64,000 nt of DNA from Cyanobacteria bacterium UBA6446 (GCA_002438405.1 DJOE01000023.1:564064-628063), one strand, 5' to 3'; shown: positions 26,292 to 35,463, numbered from the stretch's first letter. The notes: a model not told the origin generated them from the sequence alone. Program-made: numbers and translations.

Positions 26292-26700
26292 TGTTTCCTC
26301 TTTTTCGGCTTGGTAAACTACGCACTCTACATGCGCATATTTTAATAATACTTGCAAAAGATTTGTTTGCAAGCGATTTTCATAGGGTTTTAAGGTATCT
26401 TAATAAAAGATTCATATGTTTGTTTATATAAACATGGCACACAACTAGTAACTAAAGGATTTGAGTAAAAACCTTTAAAATAAAAGCTTTTTACATGTTT
26501 GTAAATTTTTATTAAGATTTTTAATGTGTAAATTTTTAATTAAACAAAAGCAGAGCCAAAGCGAACAAATCGAAGTTATGAAATCTTTCACCTTACCCAG
26601 AATAACTTATAAATACAATAAAGAGCATTTAAATTCTTATTAACCTATCCTTTTCCAAAATTTCATAGACTTTATTATTTTCTCGTGATAATATAAAGTT
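26292..26700. other. Divergent intergenic region between infA and rimI
   Basis: About 400 bp with no gene. It must hold the promoter of the ribosomal operon (minus strand) and that of rimI. It contains a perfect 14-bp palindrome TGTTTATATAAACA (26421-26434), a possible operator. I see nothing else. Confidence 0.5.
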
Positions 26701-27234
26701 ATGCAATCCGAGTTAGAAACAATTACAATCAGAAGAATGGAGCCGCAAGACATCGATGGAATTATCGCAATTGAAGAAAAAGCCTACGGCGATCATCATT
26801 GGTCAAAAGAATCATTCTTGAATGAATTGAAAAATGAACTTGCATTTTACTATGTACTGTTTAATAGCAATGGGATTTTAGCCGGTTATGCCGGAAGTTG
26901 GCACATTCTAGATGAAGCTCATATAACGAATATTGCAATTTCTGCGGATTTTAGACGTCGAAAATATGGGGAAGCTCTTTTAAAACGCATAATTGACGAT
27001 TGCTACAAAGAAAAAATTAAATACATAACATTAGAAGTTCGAATAAGTAATACCCCTGCGATAAATTTATATTCTAAATATGGATTTACATCTTTCGGGA
27101 CTAGAAAAGGGTATTACCAAGACAACAACGAAGATGCAATAATAATGTGGACAAAAAATATTTTCTTTGATGAATTCAAAATTCCTTATGAAAAGATTGT
27201 TAAAAATTTGGAGGAAAAAATAATTATAAAATGA
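26701..27234 (+). CDS. rimI: Ribosomal-protein-S18-alanine N-acetyltransferase-like GNAT protein
   Basis: A 177-aa GNAT acetyltransferase. It has IRRMEPQDIDGIIAIEEKAY, the acetyl-CoA loop IAISADFRRRKYGEALL (R/Q-x-x-R/K-x-G/A form, about 80-96) and the RimI-type ISNTPAINLYSKYGFTSFGTRKGYY. RimI acetylates the N-terminus of S18, but other protein substrates are possible. The C-terminal 30 residues are an extra helical tail. The start at 26701 lacks a ribosome site and follows GATAAT by 8 nt, possibly leaderless. The stop overlaps bioY by ATGA. Confidence 0.85.
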   Translation: MQSELETITIRRMEPQDIDGIIAIEEKAYGDHHWSKESFLNELKNELAFYYVLFNSNGILAGYAGSWHILDEAHITNIAISADFRRRKYGEALLKRIIDDCYKEKIKYITLEVRISNTPAINLYSKYGFTSFGTRKGYYQDNNEDAIIMWTKNIFFDEFKIPYEKIVKNLEEKIIIK

Positions 27235-27896
27235 CACAAGAAATCCTAATCCCAAAAATGAAAAGGATTGACAAAAAGCAAAGAAAATTAAGAATACCTT
27301 TGCTAAATTTTGCTGTCATAATTTTTTGCACAATGTTACTTGTTGGTGCAACTTTTGTAAATATAAATATCAGACATTATTATTTGCCTTTAGAATTTTT
27401 CTCAGGCAAAACTTTGACTCCAGATGATTATATAAAAAGTTTCTGCATAATTCCGCAAATTCCGATTGTAATGTTCATTTGTTCATTTTTAGGACGAAGA
27501 ATGGCATTGACAAGTATTATTTTATATATTTTAGGCGGATTGTTTATTGCCCCAATATTTGCACTCGGTGGGGGAATTCATTATGCAACAGAGTATAGCT
27601 TTGGGTATATTTTAGGATTTGTTCCGGCGGTTATGATTGCAGGTGGAGCATTGAGAAAAATATATTCCTTTAAAAATATGTTTTTGGCAGCATTTTCAGG
27701 GGTGCTAACAATTCATCTTTGTGGAATTTTATATATGATTTTAATTGCGCTTATCAAACGTGATGGAAGTTCATTTATTGAGGGTTGGATTTCAGCACAA
27801 AGCGGATTGAAAATTGTTTATGATTTTGTTGGAAGTTTTGTGTTGATACTTATTGGCAAATATTTGCACTCTGCGAGTAAGTTTATTATGGAATAA
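27231..27896 (+). CDS. bioY: BioY-type biotin transporter (ECF S component)
   Basis: A 221-aa membrane protein with about six helices. The run PIFALGGGIHYATEYSFGYI followed by LGFVPAVMIAG corresponds to the BioY signature (Gly-rich loop plus GYxxGF). HLCGILYM matches the late conserved helix. BioY captures biotin and can work with an energising ECF module or alone. No ECF ATPase genes are nearby. A preceding Lys-rich tail of 20 residues is cytoplasmic. It overlaps rimI by 4 bp, so translation is probably coupled. Confidence 0.85.
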   Translation: MTQEILIPKMKRIDKKQRKLRIPLLNFAVIIFCTMLLVGATFVNINIRHYYLPLEFFSGKTLTPDDYIKSFCIIPQIPIVMFICSFLGRRMALTSIILYILGGLFIAPIFALGGGIHYATEYSFGYILGFVPAVMIAGGALRKIYSFKNMFLAAFSGVLTIHLCGILYMILIALIKRDGSSFIEGWISAQSGLKIVYDFVGSFVLILIGKYLHSASKFIME

Positions 27897-27898
27897 TC

Positions 27899-27927
27899 TT
27901 GCCTGAATGCTCAAAATGTGGTATAAT
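27899..27927 (+). promoter_or_regulatory. Promoter of the ZorA/ZorB-like gene cluster
   Basis: TTGCCT (27899-27904), a 17-nt spacer and TATAAT (27922-27927), directly after the bioY stop. It marks the start of a new transcription unit and shows that the reading frame upstream of 27950 is not coding. Confidence 0.75.
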
Positions 27928-27949
27928 AACCACTAAGGACGGTGAAGTT

Positions 27950-28849
27950 ATGAAATTTATTGCAGATATACCTATTTTAATCGTTATTTTGGTTTTTATC
28001 ATTTCTACGGTTTATTGTTTTACAAAATACCTTGCAACCTGCAAAAACCTTAGTATCTTAATTAACTTTATGGCACCATTCAAAAAAAATGATTTGAATT
28101 TTAGATTCAAAGAAATTGATAACTGGATGAAATCAAATCCATATGTATCTGCAATTTGGACAGAATTCAAGAATACTCTAGTTTTTTCAGAATCCGTTGC
28201 GTTAAAAACAAATGATACCAATTTGACATATCAAGACATCTCTTCAACCGTTCAAAATATACAAACTACAATGGATCCGTTATACTTTTTCAATGAAGAA
28301 ACTTTGATTACTTCAAAATTTAACTTCAAAATGGTGCAAACAATTCCGACAGTTTTGACCGGTTTTGGTCCACTATTCACATTTTTAAATATCGCAATTG
28401 CTTTTGGTAAAATTGATTTCACAACACAAGAAAAAACAATTGCATCTGTGTCAAATTTTATGACAAGTATGCAAACAGCAGCATTAGTTTCCGTTATTGC
28501 AGTTGGTTCTTCTCTAATTTATCTTCTGATTGAAAGAATTTTATATAATAAAATGTGTAAAACTCCTTTAACTCAAGTACAAGAAATTATGGGATCATTA
28601 TTTGCAAGTATTTCATCTGAAAAATTCTTGTATGAATTACTTAGAGAAACAAAAATTCAAAATAATTCGGCAGCAAATTTAATGACTAATATGCCTACAC
28701 AATTTAAAACAGCATTTAATTCAAGTATGGCAAGTAATTTAGTTCCATATTTGGAAAATCTGATATTTGGCTTAAACCAATTAAATAAACAATTAAAAGA
28801 AGCAGCAAAAGCAAATAAATCATCTGATGTTGTAGATGATTTGTTCTAA
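27950..28849 (+). CDS. MotA/ExbB-family stator protein (ZorA-like, short)
   Basis: A 299-aa inner-membrane protein. One N-terminal helix (about 6-24) is followed by a cytoplasmic region, then two helices (about 132-153 and 174-194) with the pattern IPTVLTGFGPLFTFLNIAIA and MQTAALVSVIAVGSSLIYLL, typical of the MotA/TolQ/ExbB proton channel. The T-x-x-T-x-x-G-P-L-F-T-F-L form is most like ZorA of Zorya defence systems. ZorA usually carries a very long helical tail, but this tail is only about 100 residues. Start at 27950 has AAGGACGGTGAA upstream. It forms a pair with the next gene (15-bp gap). Confidence 0.75.
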   Translation: MKFIADIPILIVILVFIISTVYCFTKYLATCKNLSILINFMAPFKKNDLNFRFKEIDNWMKSNPYVSAIWTEFKNTLVFSESVALKTNDTNLTYQDISSTVQNIQTTMDPLYFFNEETLITSKFNFKMVQTIPTVLTGFGPLFTFLNIAIAFGKIDFTTQEKTIASVSNFMTSMQTAALVSVIAVGSSLIYLLIERILYNKMCKTPLTQVQEIMGSLFASISSEKFLYELLRETKIQNNSAANLMTNMPTQFKTAFNSSMASNLVPYLENLIFGLNQLNKQLKEAAKANKSSDVVDDLF

Positions 28850-28864
28850 AAATATAAGGGTAAA

Positions 28865-29560
28865 ATGGCAATACAATTTAGAGGAAAAAAGAATAACGAT
28901 GAGGATAGCGGTAATATCTTCTGGGTAACAATGGCAGACTTATTATTAGGTTTGGCAATTATCTTTATTACCTTATTTGTACTTGCGATGACAGGCTTTT
29001 CTCAACAAAACATTCAACAACAAAAAGTTCAAATGGACGTGTCTGAAAAAATTAGTGACGGATTAAAGAAATCAAACATTGATGCCGATATTGATAAAAT
29101 GACGGGTGATTTAAAAATTTCTGACGGAGAGTTGTTTGAACTTAACAGTTATGTTTTAACCTCAGAGGGAAAAAAATTGTTAGATAAACTTGCCCCTATA
29201 TATATTAATACAATTTTTGCGGATAAAGAATTAGCCGGACAAATTGATAATATTGTTATTCAAGGACATACGGATTCGCAAATGTTTGCAGGTGTAAATT
29301 CTAAAGACCAACAATTTATGAGAAATATGGATTTGAGTTTGAAAAGAGCAAATGCGGTTGCCAAATACATATTTAGTACAAGTTATGACAAAAAATATGC
29401 AGATGCATTTAGAAAAAAACTTGTTGTTGAAGGAATGAGTTTTAATGAACCTGTTCTTGTGAATGGAAAAGAAGATTACAACAAAAGCAGACGTGTTGAA
29501 TTGAAATTAAAAATAAAAGATTGGAATGTATCAACAGCATTAGGTTTGAGGAAAAATTAA
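28865..29560 (+). CDS. MotB/OmpA-type stator partner (ZorB-like)
   Basis: A 231-aa protein with one N-terminal helix (NIFWVTMADLLLGLAIIFIT, about 17-36) that contains the Asp (residue 25) expected to carry protons in MotB/ZorB proteins. A periplasmic OmpA-like peptidoglycan-binding domain follows, with IVIQGHTDS (about 130-138), NMDLSLKRANAVAKYI and NKSRRVELKLKI. Together with the preceding protein it should form an ion-driven rotary or force-transducing complex anchored to the cell wall. ZorC, ZorD and ZorE are not found beside it, nor are flagellar or Tol-Pal genes. Confidence 0.8.
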   Translation: MAIQFRGKKNNDEDSGNIFWVTMADLLLGLAIIFITLFVLAMTGFSQQNIQQQKVQMDVSEKISDGLKKSNIDADIDKMTGDLKISDGELFELNSYVLTSEGKKLLDKLAPIYINTIFADKELAGQIDNIVIQGHTDSQMFAGVNSKDQQFMRNMDLSLKRANAVAKYIFSTSYDKKYADAFRKKLVVEGMSFNEPVLVNGKEDYNKSRRVELKLKIKDWNVSTALGLRKN

Positions 29561-29562
29561 AA

Positions 29563-30924
29563 ATGATTGATGAAAATAATATATTAGAAACCATAAACAT
29601 GATTAGATTGTACAATCTGGATATCAGAACAGTGACATTGGCATTGAGTTTGAGAGATTGTATTTCAGAAGATATTGATAAAGTTTGCGATAATATTTAT
29701 AACAAAATAAAAAAATACGCAAAGAATTTGGTTGCTTACGCTGATGAGTTAGCTGATGAGTATTCAATTCCTATTATTAATAAAAGAATTGCGGTAACTC
29801 CGATTTCTTTGATTGGTGAAGCTTGTAAAGAACCTGATTATGTTAGAATTGCGCAAGTTTTGGATAAAGCAGCAAAAGAAGTTGGCGTCAATTTTGTCGG
29901 AGGTTTTTCCGCACTTGTAGAAAAAGGTTTTACAAAAGGAGATAAACTCTTAATTGACAGTATTCCAGAAGCTTTAGCTAAAACTGAAAGAGTTTGTTCC
30001 TCTGTGAATGTTGCATCTTCAAAAGCCGGTATAAATATGGACGCCGTATTGAAGATGTCTGAAACAATAAAAAAAGCTGCCGAGTTGACAAAAGACTCTG
30101 ACGGAATTGGTGCAGCGAAACTTGTTGTCTTTTGTAATGTACCAGGGGATAATCCCTTTATGGCAGGAGCTTTCTGTGGAATTGGAGAGCCGGAATGCGC
30201 ATTGAATGTTGGCGTTTCTGGACCTGGGGTTGTTAGAGCAGCCGTTGAGGCATTACCAGACAATGCTGATATGAGTGAACTTGCAAACAAGATTAAGGAA
30301 ATTGCCTATAAAATCACTTCAACCGGAGAACTTGTAGGAAGAAAACTTGCAAAAAAATTAGATATACCGTTTGGGGTAATTGATTTATCTTTAGCCCCAA
30401 CACCGGCAGCCGGTGATAGTGTTGCAGGAATTTTCCAAGCAATGGGTTTAGAACATGCCGGAGCTCACGGAACAACAGCTGCTCTTGCTATGCTGAATGA
30501 TGCAGTTAAAAAAGGTGGAATTATGGCAAGTTCTCATGTTGGAGGATTGTCAGGAGCTTTTATTCCGGTATCAGAAGATGCAGGAATGATTGAAGCAGCA
30601 ACAAAAGGTTATTTAACATTTAACAAACTTGAAGCAATGACATCAGTTTGCTCTGTTGGACTTGATATGATTGCAATCCCAGGAAAAACTCCTGCAGATA
30701 CAATCGCAGGAATTATTGCAGATGAAATGGCAATTGGTATGATAAATAAAAAAACAACAGCAGTTAGAATTATTCCGGCTGCAGGAAAAGATGTTGGAGA
30801 TAGAATTTCTTATGGCGGACTTTTAGGAGAAGCTCCTATCATGCCGGTAAAAGAGTTATCTTCAACAAAATTTGTTAAAAGAGGCGGTAGAATTCCTGCC
30901 CCAATTCATAGTTTGAACAATTAA
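29563..30924 (+). CDS. UPF0210/DUF711 (PFL-like) family protein
   Basis: 453 aa. Recognised by MIRLYNLDIRTVTLALSLRDC near the start, NFVGGFSALVEKGFTKGD, GVSGPGVVRAAVEALPD and SLAPTPAAGDSVAGIF. The family has a known fold related to pyruvate formate-lyase, but its reaction is unknown, and there is no glycyl-radical motif at the C-terminus. The ATG at 29563 has GAGGAAAA upstream and starts 2 bp after the ZorB-like stop. It is thus in the same transcript as the stator pair. An ACT-domain partner (UPF0237), common elsewhere, is missing here. Confidence 0.9.
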   Translation: MIDENNILETINMIRLYNLDIRTVTLALSLRDCISEDIDKVCDNIYNKIKKYAKNLVAYADELADEYSIPIINKRIAVTPISLIGEACKEPDYVRIAQVLDKAAKEVGVNFVGGFSALVEKGFTKGDKLLIDSIPEALAKTERVCSSVNVASSKAGINMDAVLKMSETIKKAAELTKDSDGIGAAKLVVFCNVPGDNPFMAGAFCGIGEPECALNVGVSGPGVVRAAVEALPDNADMSELANKIKEIAYKITSTGELVGRKLAKKLDIPFGVIDLSLAPTPAAGDSVAGIFQAMGLEHAGAHGTTAALAMLNDAVKKGGIMASSHVGGLSGAFIPVSEDAGMIEAATKGYLTFNKLEAMTSVCSVGLDMIAIPGKTPADTIAGIIADEMAIGMINKKTTAVRIIPAAGKDVGDRISYGGLLGEAPIMPVKELSSTKFVKRGGRIPAPIHSLNN

Positions 30925-30939
30925 GGAGAATCAAAAACA

Positions 30940-31485
30940 ATGGCTGCATCAAGCGGACAATCAATCTCAAAATTTGCAAACAGTTTAATGGATTACCTTG
31001 TTGATGCAATGATCGACAAATATGGTGATGCTCAATCTTTCAGATATAGATACAACAATTTGAAAGTCTATATGAATCCGAGTAGAATTTCTGACCCTCA
31101 TTTCATTGTTATGATTGGGATTTCAGAAGCTGTTTTTGCTATTGAAGATGGTAAAAAAATTGAGGGTGGGCTTGGAAACGAAGAAACTTACGTAAAAAGA
31201 TGGGCTGAACGTGTAAACATCAATAAAGAATTAAAAAATCACTGGAAACTTGTAAAAGAAGCATATATTACAGAAATGGGCGAAGAAGATGCTCAAAGAC
31301 GTGCGATGGCTGTTATTAGAATGCGTAGAGCCTCAAATGAAGACCTTAATGTCGATATGACAGGTACAGGTTTAAATAGAGGTAAGAGAAAAGAAATCGA
31401 AAAGAAAAAACAACGATTTGCACAATTCAAAAAAGCTTTGGAAGAAAAGAAAAATAGAAGTAAGAACAATAATAATAAGGATTAA
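30940..31485 (+). CDS. Unknown protein, tandem paralog 1 (IGISEA/GGLG family)
   Basis: A 181-aa soluble protein without a recognised domain. The central part (about 30-105) shares YNNLKVYM, HFIVMIGISEAVFAIED, EGGLG and YVKRWAE-type positions with the next gene. The C-terminal 50 residues are a strongly basic helix (RGKRKEIEKKKQRFAQFKKA). It has an AAGGAG site and follows UPF0210 by 15 bp, so it is co-transcribed. Function unknown. Confidence 0.8.
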   Translation: MAASSGQSISKFANSLMDYLVDAMIDKYGDAQSFRYRYNNLKVYMNPSRISDPHFIVMIGISEAVFAIEDGKKIEGGLGNEETYVKRWAERVNINKELKNHWKLVKEAYITEMGEEDAQRRAMAVIRMRRASNEDLNVDMTGTGLNRGKRKEIEKKKQRFAQFKKALEEKKNRSKNNNNKD

Positions 31486-31490
31486 TCACA

Positions 31491-32102
31491 ATGAGAACGC
31501 TAAATGAAATGGCTGCAAAACTTCAAGAATCCATTATTAAACAACAAGATGATGCTCATAACTCTACAACATTAAACGTTAACAAATATAACAATTTGAA
31601 GATAAGAATGAGCACAAAATACCACTATCCACACATCATTGTATCTATCGGAATTTCTGAAGCAATTTTCAATATTGAAGATTGCACAAAAACAGATGGT
31701 GGACTAGGTCCTGACGAAAAATATGTAAGAAAATGGATGGGTACAAGCACTGTAGCAGCAGATTTAAAAGAAATTTATGTCGCTTTAAGTGAACTCATTA
31801 AAGCTGAAGATGTTGCAAAAGAAATTTCTCAAGAGGGAGAAGCTGACGAGGTAAAAAGAGAAGCACCTCGAAAGAAACATGCTTTTAAAAGTATTCTAGA
31901 GGGCGGTCTTCCAATGATAAATGAGAATGCTCAAATTGAAGAAATTCCAGAATCTGAGCAGATGATTTCTTTATCCGAAGAAGTTAATAATAAAACAACT
32001 AATTCTTACGAAGAAAAAACAAATGATACAGGTATGGAATCCGTTGATAATATAAAGAAAGACTTGAAAGATTTCTTAAAATCAATGTTTCGCAAAAAGT
32101 AA
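31491..32102 (+). CDS. Unknown protein, tandem paralog 2 (IGISEA/GGLG family)
   Basis: 203 aa. The core (about 25-105) is homologous to the previous protein by eye: KYNNLKIRM, HIIVSIGISEAIFNIED, DGGLGPDEKYVRKW. The tail differs: it is acidic and low-complexity (about 110-185) and ends in a basic patch (KDFLKSMFRKK). The gap to paralog 1 is 5 bp. It is convergent with uvrC, whose stop lies 1 bp away. Not recognised as a known family. Confidence 0.8.
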   Translation: MRTLNEMAAKLQESIIKQQDDAHNSTTLNVNKYNNLKIRMSTKYHYPHIIVSIGISEAIFNIEDCTKTDGGLGPDEKYVRKWMGTSTVAADLKEIYVALSELIKAEDVAKEISQEGEADEVKREAPRKKHAFKSILEGGLPMINENAQIEEIPESEQMISLSEEVNNKTTNSYEEKTNDTGMESVDNIKKDLKDFLKSMFRKK

Positions 32103-32103
32103 T

Positions 32104-33771
32104 CTATTTTTTGTCAATCAAACTGTTTTTTGAACGTAACTTTCTATGATAAGTTATGGCAAATCGGTGTGCTTCATCTCTTATTCTTTGTATTAAAAAT
32201 AATGCGCTGGATTCTCGAGGAAGAAGAATAGATTTTGAACAATGTGGCAAAAAGACTTCTTCTTGTCGTTTTGCAAGGCTGACAAAATCTATTCCAGTTA
32301 TGCCCATTTCTTCAACAATTTGCATAACACTTGATAATTGTCCTTTACCGCCATCAATAATAATCAAATCCGGCTTATCCCAACCTTTTTCACCTAATCT
32401 TGAAAGTCGTCTTGTCAAAACTTCTTTCATTGATAAAAAGTCATCAGGTTTCCCTTCTGTTGATTTAACCTTAAATTTTCGGTATTCAGATTTTTTGCTC
32501 AATCCGTTTATAAATGTAACCATAGAAGCAACGGTATTCGTTCCTTGAATGTGCGAAATATCATAGCATTCCATTCGGTATGGAAAATTATTAAGCTTCA
32601 ATTTTTCTTTCAAGTATGAGCCAATTTGATTAAAATCATCTCGAATTTTAGACATTTTAGAAAGTTTTGCATTATCTAAAATTACTCGAGCATTTTTATC
32701 TGCTAAACTTTGAAGTTCTTTTCCTTGAACTGATTTTCCGTAACTGATTTTAACTTTTTTACCAGAAATTATTTCAAGCCATTCTTCATATAAAGCTTTA
32801 TCTCCAACGGCTTCTAGTTCATTTGAAACGATTCTATCAGGAAATTCCAAAGACAAAGTGTTGTAGTATTCTTTGAAAAATGTTGCAAAAAACTCTGTCT
32901 TGTCTTCTTCTTCAACTTCATAAGTAAAGTCTTTTTTATCAATCAAACGCCCTTCTCTAATCATCATTATGACAATAGCCAAGATTCCATCTTCGTGTTG
33001 AAGAGAAATAACATCTTCGTTGAGTTTTGTATTTTCATAGACAACTTTTTGTTTCTCTAGAGTTTTTTGCAAATCAAAATAACTATCTCTTAACCTTGCA
33101 GCTTTTTCAAATTGTTCAGTATCAGAATATTTTTGAATTTGTTCCATCAATTGTTTCATAAGTTCGGACTGTTTGCCTGATAAAAATAACTCTGCTTGCT
33201 GAACAATTGCTTTGTATTCTTTACTTGTAACCATATTTTGACAAGGTGCAAGACATTTTCCTATATGGTAATAAAGGCAAGGTCGATTTTTAAATTTTGG
33301 TGTTTTGCACTGCCTTAATGGAAAGATTTTTTTTAGAAAATCTAAAGTCGAATGCATTGCTCGAATATCAGTATAAGGTCCATAGTATTTTCCTTTTTCT
33401 GGATTGATATTTCGTTTTCTAACAATTTGAATTCGTGGAAAATCTTCATCTGTAGTAAGAAAATACGGATATTTTTTATCATCTTTCAATAAAATATTAT
33501 AGCGAGGTTTATGCTTTTTTATCAAATGACTCTCTAAAATTAAGGCTTCAACCTCAGTATTTGTAATAATATATTCCAAATGGTCAATTTGAGAAACCAA
33601 AATATTAACTTTTACACTATCGTGATGTTTTCTGTTGAAATACGACTTTACACGACGTTTAAGGATTTTTGCCTTTCCGACATAAATGATTTCATTATCC
33701 GAATTGTAATAAATATAACACCCCGGTAATGACGGTAAAAGTTTTAAACTTTCTTTCAATTTCTCATTCAT
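32104..33771 (-). CDS. uvrC: Excinuclease ABC subunit C, lacking the C-terminal HhH domain
   Basis: A 555-aa nucleotide excision repair endonuclease that cuts on both sides of a lesion. The GIY-YIG nuclease domain (LPGCYIYYNSDNEIIYVGKA, about 14-33), the Cys-rich segment (CPL-type PCLYYHIGKCLAPC), the UVR motif and the RNase H-like nuclease domain (ECYDISHIQGTNTVASM, DLIIIDGGKGQLS, RDEAHRFAITYHRK) are present. The protein stops about 12 residues after this last motif, where other UvrC proteins continue with tandem helix-hairpin-helix motifs. The stop lies 1 bp from the convergent gene. TATAAT with an extended TG lies 7 nt before the ATG, so it may be leaderless. Confidence 0.95.
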   Translation of the reverse strand: MNEKLKESLKLLPSLPGCYIYYNSDNEIIYVGKAKILKRRVKSYFNRKHHDSVKVNILVSQIDHLEYIITNTEVEALILESHLIKKHKPRYNILLKDDKKYPYFLTTDEDFPRIQIVRKRNINPEKGKYYGPYTDIRAMHSTLDFLKKIFPLRQCKTPKFKNRPCLYYHIGKCLAPCQNMVTSKEYKAIVQQAELFLSGKQSELMKQLMEQIQKYSDTEQFEKAARLRDSYFDLQKTLEKQKVVYENTKLNEDVISLQHEDGILAIVIMMIREGRLIDKKDFTYEVEEEDKTEFFATFFKEYYNTLSLEFPDRIVSNELEAVGDKALYEEWLEIISGKKVKISYGKSVQGKELQSLADKNARVILDNAKLSKMSKIRDDFNQIGSYLKEKLKLNNFPYRMECYDISHIQGTNTVASMVTFINGLSKKSEYRKFKVKSTEGKPDDFLSMKEVLTRRLSRLGEKGWDKPDLIIIDGGKGQLSSVMQIVEEMGITGIDFVSLAKRQEEVFLPHCSKSILLPRESSALFLIQRIRDEAHRFAITYHRKLRSKNSLIDKK

Positions 33772-33795
33772 AACACAGATTATAGCATGTTAAAA

Positions 33796-35463
33796 TTACG
33801 AATGGTATTCAGATAAAATATTGACAACTTGTGAGAAAACTGTTGTCCAATCATCTTGAACACTAGTTTGTAGAGGTTTTACATTATTGTACCAACCAAC
33901 ATTTTCACCATTTGTTTTAAACCATCTAAAGTTGATTTGTTTATTGAATAATCCTAATGTTTTTACACCTAATGCCCCAGCTAAATTCAGAATTACATTG
34001 TCAGTAGATATGATAATATCCATATTTTTTATTGCACAGGCTGTATCTGTGAAGTTGTTAAATGTCTTGCCTAAATCAACAATTTTAGGATTATCAACCT
34101 CCAAACCGACTTGAAGAGAATACACATCAATGTTTTCCAAACCTGTTATTATGTTGAATTTTTTCAAGTCAATATCACGACCGGAATAGTTTGCATTTTT
34201 ATCCCCACTATAAGCAATACCTATTTTCAAGTTAGATGTATTTTTTAAATATTTCAAGGCATAATTTTCTATATTTTGCTCATTTACTGTCAAATAACCT
34301 TGTGGATAAGGAATTGAATTTATGGTAGTTTTTAACACAAAAGGAGCATCTAATAGTGCCATATCATAGTCGTAATAAATGTTTCTTACAGAAGTTTTAT
34401 CTGATAGCACTTCAATTCCATCTGAAATTATTGGGGAATTTTTGATTAAGTCAAACAAATTATCCTGAACTACAAAAATAATTTTCCGTGCAAAATTTTT
34501 CAACAATGGAATAAATCTGCAATACATAAAAGTATCCCCAAAACCCTGTTCATAATGAACAAGAAGAGTTTTGTCTGAAATATCTGATACCAAATCCCAT
34601 TTTTTAGAAATTGAATTATCTATCGGATATTTCAAATTTTCATCATCAATCAAAAATCGATAGCGAAAATATTTGTGTCCTTGTACAAAATCTCCACAAC
34701 TGATTAAGAATGCTCCATAGTTATAATAATCGATTTCTGTCGGGTTGTTATTTAAGATTTCTTTGTAGAATTTGTCTGCTTTATCTTTATTTCCGATTTT
34801 TTCGTAGGCAAATGCTAGTGCATGTAACACTAATCTGCTTGTTGGATTTAGTGCATAAGCCTTTTCAAAGTAGAAAATTTGTTCTAAAATTGAGGAATCT
34901 CCATAAACTTTTGAATAAAGATTTCCTATGATTGAATAAATTACGGCTTTTGTTTTGTCAATTTCAACATATTTTTCATAATATTTGATTGCTTTTTTGT
35001 AATCCCCAATTTGCAAGTTATAAAAATTTGCCAAAGTAAGAAACATCAAGACTTTATTTTGCTCTTTTGAAGCATAAATTGTCATAAAATTTTGGGCAAG
35101 TTCTTTTGCATCAAGTTTTACCAAATTCTCTGCAATGGTTGAATAATCATCTGGAATAAGCTCAGATTTGACAATCAAAAATCTATATAATACAAAAGCT
35201 TCAATAAAAATCTTGTTTGAAATTAAGTCTTTTGCAAAATTTCGAATAGTTGTGAATAAATTCACTTTCATTGAATCTGGGGCTTCTTGTTTCATCACAA
35301 CAAATTTTTTATAAACATCTAAAACTTCAGATGAAAAATTGTCTTCATTAACCAAATTCAATATCAAATTATCAAATTCATTTAAAACTGATGCCGGAAT
35401 TTCGTTTTTTTCTAGAGGTCGAATATCTACATCAAATAACTTCTTTAACTCTTCTTTAATCAT
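33796..35463 (-). CDS. TPR protein with a glycosyltransferase-like C-terminal domain
   Basis: 555 aa. Residues about 90-260 are tetratricopeptide-like helix pairs (for example YKKAIKYYEKYVEIDKTKAV, EKAYALNPTSRLVLHALAFA). The C-terminal half has LLVHYEQGFGDTFMYCRFIP, IGIAYSGDKN and NMDIIISTDNVILNLAGALG, which recall TPR-linked GT41/GT9-like glycosyltransferases. A catalytic role is inferred. The N-terminal 80 residues are unique. It lies 24 bp upstream of uvrC. The start follows TATGAT by 9 nt without a ribosome site. Confidence 0.75.
   Translation of the reverse strand: MIKEELKKLFDVDIRPLEKNEIPASVLNEFDNLILNLVNEDNFSSEVLDVYKKFVVMKQEAPDSMKVNLFTTIRNFAKDLISNKIFIEAFVLYRFLIVKSELIPDDYSTIAENLVKLDAKELAQNFMTIYASKEQNKVLMFLTLANFYNLQIGDYKKAIKYYEKYVEIDKTKAVIYSIIGNLYSKVYGDSSILEQIFYFEKAYALNPTSRLVLHALAFAYEKIGNKDKADKFYKEILNNNPTEIDYYNYGAFLISCGDFVQGHKYFRYRFLIDDENLKYPIDNSISKKWDLVSDISDKTLLVHYEQGFGDTFMYCRFIPLLKNFARKIIFVVQDNLFDLIKNSPIISDGIEVLSDKTSVRNIYYDYDMALLDAPFVLKTTINSIPYPQGYLTVNEQNIENYALKYLKNTSNLKIGIAYSGDKNANYSGRDIDLKKFNIITGLENIDVYSLQVGLEVDNPKIVDLGKTFNNFTDTACAIKNMDIIISTDNVILNLAGALGVKTLGLFNKQINFRWFKTNGENVGWYNNVKPLQTSVQDDWTTVFSQVVNILSEYHS

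Noticed and set aside
27950..29560. Complete Zorya defence system
   Set aside because: Only ZorA/ZorB-like genes are present; no ZorC, ZorD or ZorE is found next to them and the ZorA tail is short.
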